A stretch of DNA of 24,564 nucleotides, taken from UBA8522 sp049287565 (GTDB taxonomy: Bacteria; Acidobacteriota; Aminicenantia; Aminicenantales; UBA8522). Positions 21,735 to 24,564 of the stretch are shown here, one piece after another; within the stretch, counting starts at the first letter, position 1, and the number at the start of each line of letters is the position of its first letter. Location of the stretch: the NCBI GenBank assembly GCA_049287565.1, contig JBAQGA010000170.1, positions 1 through 24,564 on the forward strand, in the 5' to 3' direction. The position numbers and the translations under genes are program-made. The notes under the pieces are model-generated. The model was not told the origin of the DNA and did no database searches. It saw nothing but the letters and a program-made list of their open reading frames with translations.

Positions 21735-22655
21735 ATGAACCGAAAAAACCGCGGATTGATCTCCTTTTTCATCTTGTCCGTCGGACTCATTGCAGTCTCC
21801 TCCTTGGCCCAGGAAAGCGCGGTTTCGTCCGCCTCTTTCCAAGGACAGGTGCTCGAAGGGCTGCGTTTTTCGAGTGTCATTCTCGGCGCGGAGGTGCGGT
21901 ACGCCGTTTACCTTCCGCCGGATTATCAGTTGTCCACGCGCCGCTATCCGGTCGTCTACCTCCTCCACGGCTTCACCGATGACGAGTCGGCTTGGATCCA
22001 GTTCGGCGAAGTGAACTTGGCGGCCGACACGGCGATCGCCCAGCGGGAGATCCCGCCGCTCATCATCGTCATGCCGGATGGCGGCATCACCTGGTACATC
22101 AATGACCTCCAGGGCAAGGTGCGGTATGAGGACATGTTCATCCAGGAGCTTATCCCCCACATCGATAAAACCTACCGGACGCGGCCGGCGAAGGAATTCC
22201 GCGGCATCGCCGGGCTTTCCATGGGCGGCTGGGGGGCGCTGATGTTCTCGATGCGTCATCCCGATGATTTCGCCGCCTGCGCCGCCTTCAGCGCGGCGGT
22301 CTGGCCGGATGAAGAAATCCTCTCCATCCGGCAGCCGATGTACGAACGGTTTTTTTCCGAGATATTCGGGGTCAAGCCGGCCGGGGAAGACCGCCTCAAC
22401 CCTCACTTCCGGCAGTACCATCCGCTCGATTTGGCCAAAACGCTGCCCGTGGAAACACTCAAGAAAGTGCGCTTCTATATCGACTGTGGCGACGATGACT
22501 TCCTTATCCAGGGCAACGCCGCACTTCATGTCACCCTGAAGGCCCGCAAAATCCCCGATGAGTTCCGGGTCCGGGACGGAGGTCACTCCTGGATTTACTG
22601 GCGGACGGGTGTTGTCGAGGGGCTGAAATTCATCGGCCGGAGCTTCCAGCGCTAG
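21735..22655 (+). CDS. Exported CE1 / esterase D-type alpha/beta hydrolase
   Basis: A 306-residue secreted serine esterase. AAGGAG lies just upstream of ATG 21735. Residues 1-25 are a signal peptide ending in SLAQ. The fold marks run in order: YAVYLPPDY (57-65), YPVVYLLHGFTDDESAW (71-87) carrying the oxyanion-hole strand, GLSMGGWGAL (160-169) with nucleophile Ser162, FYIDCGDDDFL (247-257) with the acid (Asp254 or a neighbour), and DGGHSWIYWR (281-290) with His284. This is the pattern of the esterase D/feruloyl esterase (CE1) and enterochelin-esterase-like group. Export suggests action on acylated polysaccharides, for example removing feruloyl or acetyl groups. It has its own promoter. The nearby CBM9-like protein would fit glycan use, but the link is only by proximity. 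Confidence 0.9.
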   Translation: MNRKNRGLISFFILSVGLIAVSSLAQESAVSSASFQGQVLEGLRFSSVILGAEVRYAVYLPPDYQLSTRRYPVVYLLHGFTDDESAWIQFGEVNLAADTAIAQREIPPLIIVMPDGGITWYINDLQGKVRYEDMFIQELIPHIDKTYRTRPAKEFRGIAGLSMGGWGALMFSMRHPDDFAACAAFSAAVWPDEEILSIRQPMYERFFSEIFGVKPAGEDRLNPHFRQYHPLDLAKTLPVETLKKVRFYIDCGDDDFLIQGNAALHVTLKARKIPDEFRVRDGGHSWIYWRTGVVEGLKFIGRSFQR

Positions 22656-22687
22656 ATTCCGATGGATGGACATCGGGGATACGGGGA

Positions 22688-24052
22688 TTGAGCACGGTGG
22701 AAAGGGCGCGACTGGAAAACGGGCTGGAACGGAAACTGGGGCTCTTCCCGGTGACCAATATCGTGATTGCCAACATGATCGGCGCCGGGATCTTCACGAC
22801 CTCAGGACTCCTGATGACCGACCTCCGGGACCCGCGGCTGATGCTCGGGCTCTGGGCGGTCGGAGGGGTCATCGCCCTCTGCGGCGCCCTCGCCTACGGG
22901 GAGCTGGGCGCGGCCATTCCCCGGGCCGGCGGCGAATATGCCTTCCTCTCCAGGCTGTTCCACCCTCTTTTCGGGTTCCTGAGCGGCTGGGTGTCGTTCT
23001 TCGCCGGGTTTTCGGCGCCTATCGCCGCCTCGGCCATCGGCTTCTCGGAATACCTGACCCGGGCCTTCCCCGGCCTGCTGAGCCTGGGCCAGCCCGAGGG
23101 CTCGTCCGAGGGCACCATCATCAAAAAGACCCTTTCCATCCTGGTCATCCTGGTTTTCACCCTAATCCACGCCCGGGGCATCGAGGTCGGGGCCAGGGTC
23201 CAGAATGTCCTCACGCTCTTGAAGGTGCTCCTGATCGTCGGTTTGATCGTCCTGGGATTTTCCCTGGGCCGCGGTGACCTCGGAAATTTCTCCCGGGGCG
23301 GCGGCTTCAGTTTCAATTTCGGCGGGTTCAAAACGATCGGGCTCTCGCTGATGTGGATCATGTTCGCCTACAGCGGTTGGAACGCTTCGGCTTATATCGG
23401 CTCCGAGATCAAAAACCCGCGCCGGAATCTGCCCCGGTCCCTCATCCTGGGGACGGGGATCGTCCTCGTTCTTTATATCCTCATAAACGTTTTCTATGTC
23501 TATGCGGTTCCACCCGACAAGATGGCCGGTGTCGTCTCGATCGGCGGCCTGGCCGTGGGGAACCTTTTCGGCCCGTCCTTCGAGAGCGCGCTGTCCGTCC
23601 TTATCGCCGTGGCCCTGTTCTCTTCGCTCAGCGCCTTCATCATCCTGGGGCCGCGGGTCTATTATGCCATGGCTTGCGACCGTTGTTTTTTCCCCTTCGC
23701 CGCCGCCGTCCATCCCCGGTACAAGGTACCGTCCCGGTCCATCCTGCTCCAGGGGCTGATCGCCGCCGTCCTGGTCCTGTTCGGGACGTTCGACCAGATC
23801 CTGACCTATATGGGATTCTCCCTGGGACTCTTCCCGATCCTCTCCATCAGCGGAGTATTTAAGCTCAGGCGGGAGGGGGCGAGCAAATACCGGATGCCCG
23901 GTTTTCCGATCATCCCGCTGACCTATATCCTGGCCGGCGGCGCCATCCTCGTGCTGGGGTACTTCGAACGGCCCGTCGAATCCTCTATCGCCCTGGGTAT
24001 GGCCCTGATCGGAATTCCTTTCTATTATGTCTTCAGACGAAGTCAGAGGTGA
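22688..24052 (+). CDS. APC family amino-acid permease
   Basis: A 454-residue transporter with 12 hydrophobic segments. The first helix carries VTNIVIANMIGAGIFTTSG (about 22-40), whose unwound IGAGIF motif binds the amino-acid backbone in the APC fold. YGELGAAIPRAGGEYAFLSR follows (about 70-89), and then FAYSGWNASAYIGSEIKNP (about 225-243), the helix-6 region typical of the LAT-type branch. These permeases import amino acids by proton symport or exchange; specificity is not visible. Two starts are equally plausible: TTG 22688 with GGGGA 8 nt upstream, and GTG 22697 with another GGGGA 9 nt upstream; they differ by three residues. It follows the esterase gene by 32 bp with no promoter of its own seen, so they may share a transcript. 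Confidence 0.92.
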   Translation: MSTVERARLENGLERKLGLFPVTNIVIANMIGAGIFTTSGLLMTDLRDPRLMLGLWAVGGVIALCGALAYGELGAAIPRAGGEYAFLSRLFHPLFGFLSGWVSFFAGFSAPIAASAIGFSEYLTRAFPGLLSLGQPEGSSEGTIIKKTLSILVILVFTLIHARGIEVGARVQNVLTLLKVLLIVGLIVLGFSLGRGDLGNFSRGGGFSFNFGGFKTIGLSLMWIMFAYSGWNASAYIGSEIKNPRRNLPRSLILGTGIVLVLYILINVFYVYAVPPDKMAGVVSIGGLAVGNLFGPSFESALSVLIAVALFSSLSAFIILGPRVYYAMACDRCFFPFAAAVHPRYKVPSRSILLQGLIAAVLVLFGTFDQILTYMGFSLGLFPILSISGVFKLRREGASKYRMPGFPIIPLTYILAGGAILVLGYFERPVESSIALGMALIGIPFYYVFRRSQR

Positions 24053-24067
24053 TCCCGGCAGAAAGAG

Positions 24068-24114
24068 AGGCCTGGCCGTTTCGAGCCCAAATTTTGCATC
24101 GAAACGTCAGGCCT
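24068..24114 (+). terminator. Long imperfect palindrome at a convergent gene end
   Basis: AGGCCTG-GC-CGTTTCGA (24068-24084) pairs with TCGAAACG-T-CAGGCCT (24099-24114) around a 14-nt loop; there are 15 pairs with one small internal bulge. It starts 16 bases after the permease stop and faces the - strand acetyltransferase end. Read on the - strand, the stem is followed by CTCTTTCTG, so it could end transcription from either side, but no proper U-tract exists. Confidence 0.5.
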
Positions 24115-24129
24115 GATAAAATCCATAAT

Positions 24130-24209
24130 CCCTCTCCCTAGAGAGGCGGAGTCGTAATTGCGATTTGACATTGCGACGCAGCCTCAGACGGGAGAGGGCA
24201 GGGAGAGGG
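24130..24209. repeat. Inverted pyrimidine/purine repeat in the convergent gap
   Basis: CCCTCTCCCT (24130-24139) and AGGGAGAGGG (24200-24209) are exact reverse complements 60 bases apart. The left part also folds locally as CCTCTC-CCTA-GAGAGG (24131-24146). Similar CCCTCTCCC-type elements recur between genes in several bacterial genomes, so this may be a dispersed repeat. Confidence 0.45.
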
Positions 24210-24233
24210 TGATAAAAGATAGCGTTGCCGCCG

Positions 24234-24564
24234 TCATTGGTCTCCTCCCCCTTGGGGTGCTGGCTTTGTTTCCCCCAGCTTGAGGCTCAACCGGTATCGG
24301 TAGCCCAGGTCCTTGGAGTGGAAATTGAGGGAGCGGATAACCCGGAGCTCCGGGTCGTTCCACTTGGCGATACAAGCGTAGATTGCCTTGAACCCCATTT
24401 TCCTGGCATAGGCGATGACCGCTTCATGGAGCCTTGTCGAGATACCTCTTTTCCGGTAGGGCTTGGAGACGAAGGTGATCTGCATGTAGAATTCGGCCGG
24501 GAGTTGGCCGGGCGGCAGCGGGAGAACATCGTACATGGTGTCGATCTCGGACGTTCCCAGAGAG
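24234..24564 (-). CDS. GNAT-like N-acetyltransferase, C-terminal part
   Basis: The frame is open to the right edge of the window, reading Ser-Leu-Gly-Thr-Ser-Glu-Ile-Asp-Thr before the ATG at 24536, so the true start lies outside. The visible C-terminal 109 residues contain YMQITFVSKPYRKRGISTRL (motif A: strand 4 followed by the acetyl-CoA pyrophosphate loop R-K-R-G-I-S), then HEAVIAYARKMGFKAIYACI (strand 5 region) and VIRSLNFHSKDLGYRYRLSL, the usual end of a GNAT domain. It would transfer an acetyl group from acetyl-CoA to an amine; the acceptor cannot be told. It converges on the APC permease. Confidence 0.75.
   Translation of the reverse strand, partial: SLGTSEIDTMYDVLPLPPGQLPAEFYMQITFVSKPYRKRGISTRLHEAVIAYARKMGFKAIYACIAKWNDPELRVIRSLNFHSKDLGYRYRLSLKLGETKPAPQGGGDQ

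Noticed and set aside
21504..22673. 389-residue open frame on the - strand opposite the esterase
   Set aside because: It is antisense to a complete serine esterase with signal peptide and full triad; no recognisable motif in the reverse translation.

Overview
The window is a GC-rich (roughly 55-60% by eye) chromosomal segment from a bacterium with a diderm (Gram-negative type) envelope. It carries an OmpA-type lipoprotein, a GT9 heptosyltransferase-like domain, several Sec-type signal peptides and one Tat signal. The mix of a von Willebrand protein of the acidobacterial VWFA-related type, a [FeFe]-hydrogenase-like redox module and many exported proteins of unknown role suggests an anaerobic heterotroph of the Acidobacteriota/Aminicenantes kind. 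That placement is inference; no rRNA or other phylogenetic marker gene is present.

Left part (1-5321): a tightly overlapping + strand redox operon. It holds the 3' end of a GltD/NfnB-type NAD(P)H flavoprotein, a DRTGG-domain protein, an RsbW-like ATP-binding protein and a ferredoxin/[FeFe]-hydrogenase-like protein with an extra C-terminal FeS domain. Consecutive genes overlap by 1-8 bp. Then, after a strong promoter at 3178-3206, come an exported protein of unknown function and an MFS transporter.

Middle part (5322-13291): tRNA-Leu(UAA) with an extended -10 promoter; a BAHD-like HXXXD acyltransferase on the - strand; an exported VWA protein and an OmpA-like lipoprotein on the + strand; an 865-residue GT4-GT9 fusion glycosyltransferase on the - strand; and, divergent from it, a coiled-coil protein followed by a GT4 glycosyltransferase. 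The glycosyltransferases suggest envelope polysaccharide or lipid-linked glycan synthesis.

Right part (13292-24564): an exported CBM9-like protein flanked by a diverged direct repeat of about 50-60 bp; a polytopic HGSNAT/DUF5009-type acyltransferase divergent from a membrane-anchored SRPBCC protein; a small acidic protein with its own promoter; a pfkB sugar kinase plus Tat-exported alanine-racemase-like operon on the - strand; a membrane-bound HExxH peptidase; an exported CE1-type esterase; an APC amino-acid permease; and a partial GNAT acetyltransferase running off the right edge. The convergent junction at 24053-24233 contains conspicuous palindromes.

No CRISPR array, insertion sequence, prophage gene or rRNA was seen. 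The observations most worth following are the altered metal-ligand and proton-transfer positions in the hydrogenase-like protein, the bacterial BAHD enzyme, the GT4-GT9 fusion, the Tat-exported racemase with non-standard active-site residues, and the repeat pair around the CBM9-like gene. None of these is a proven new system.
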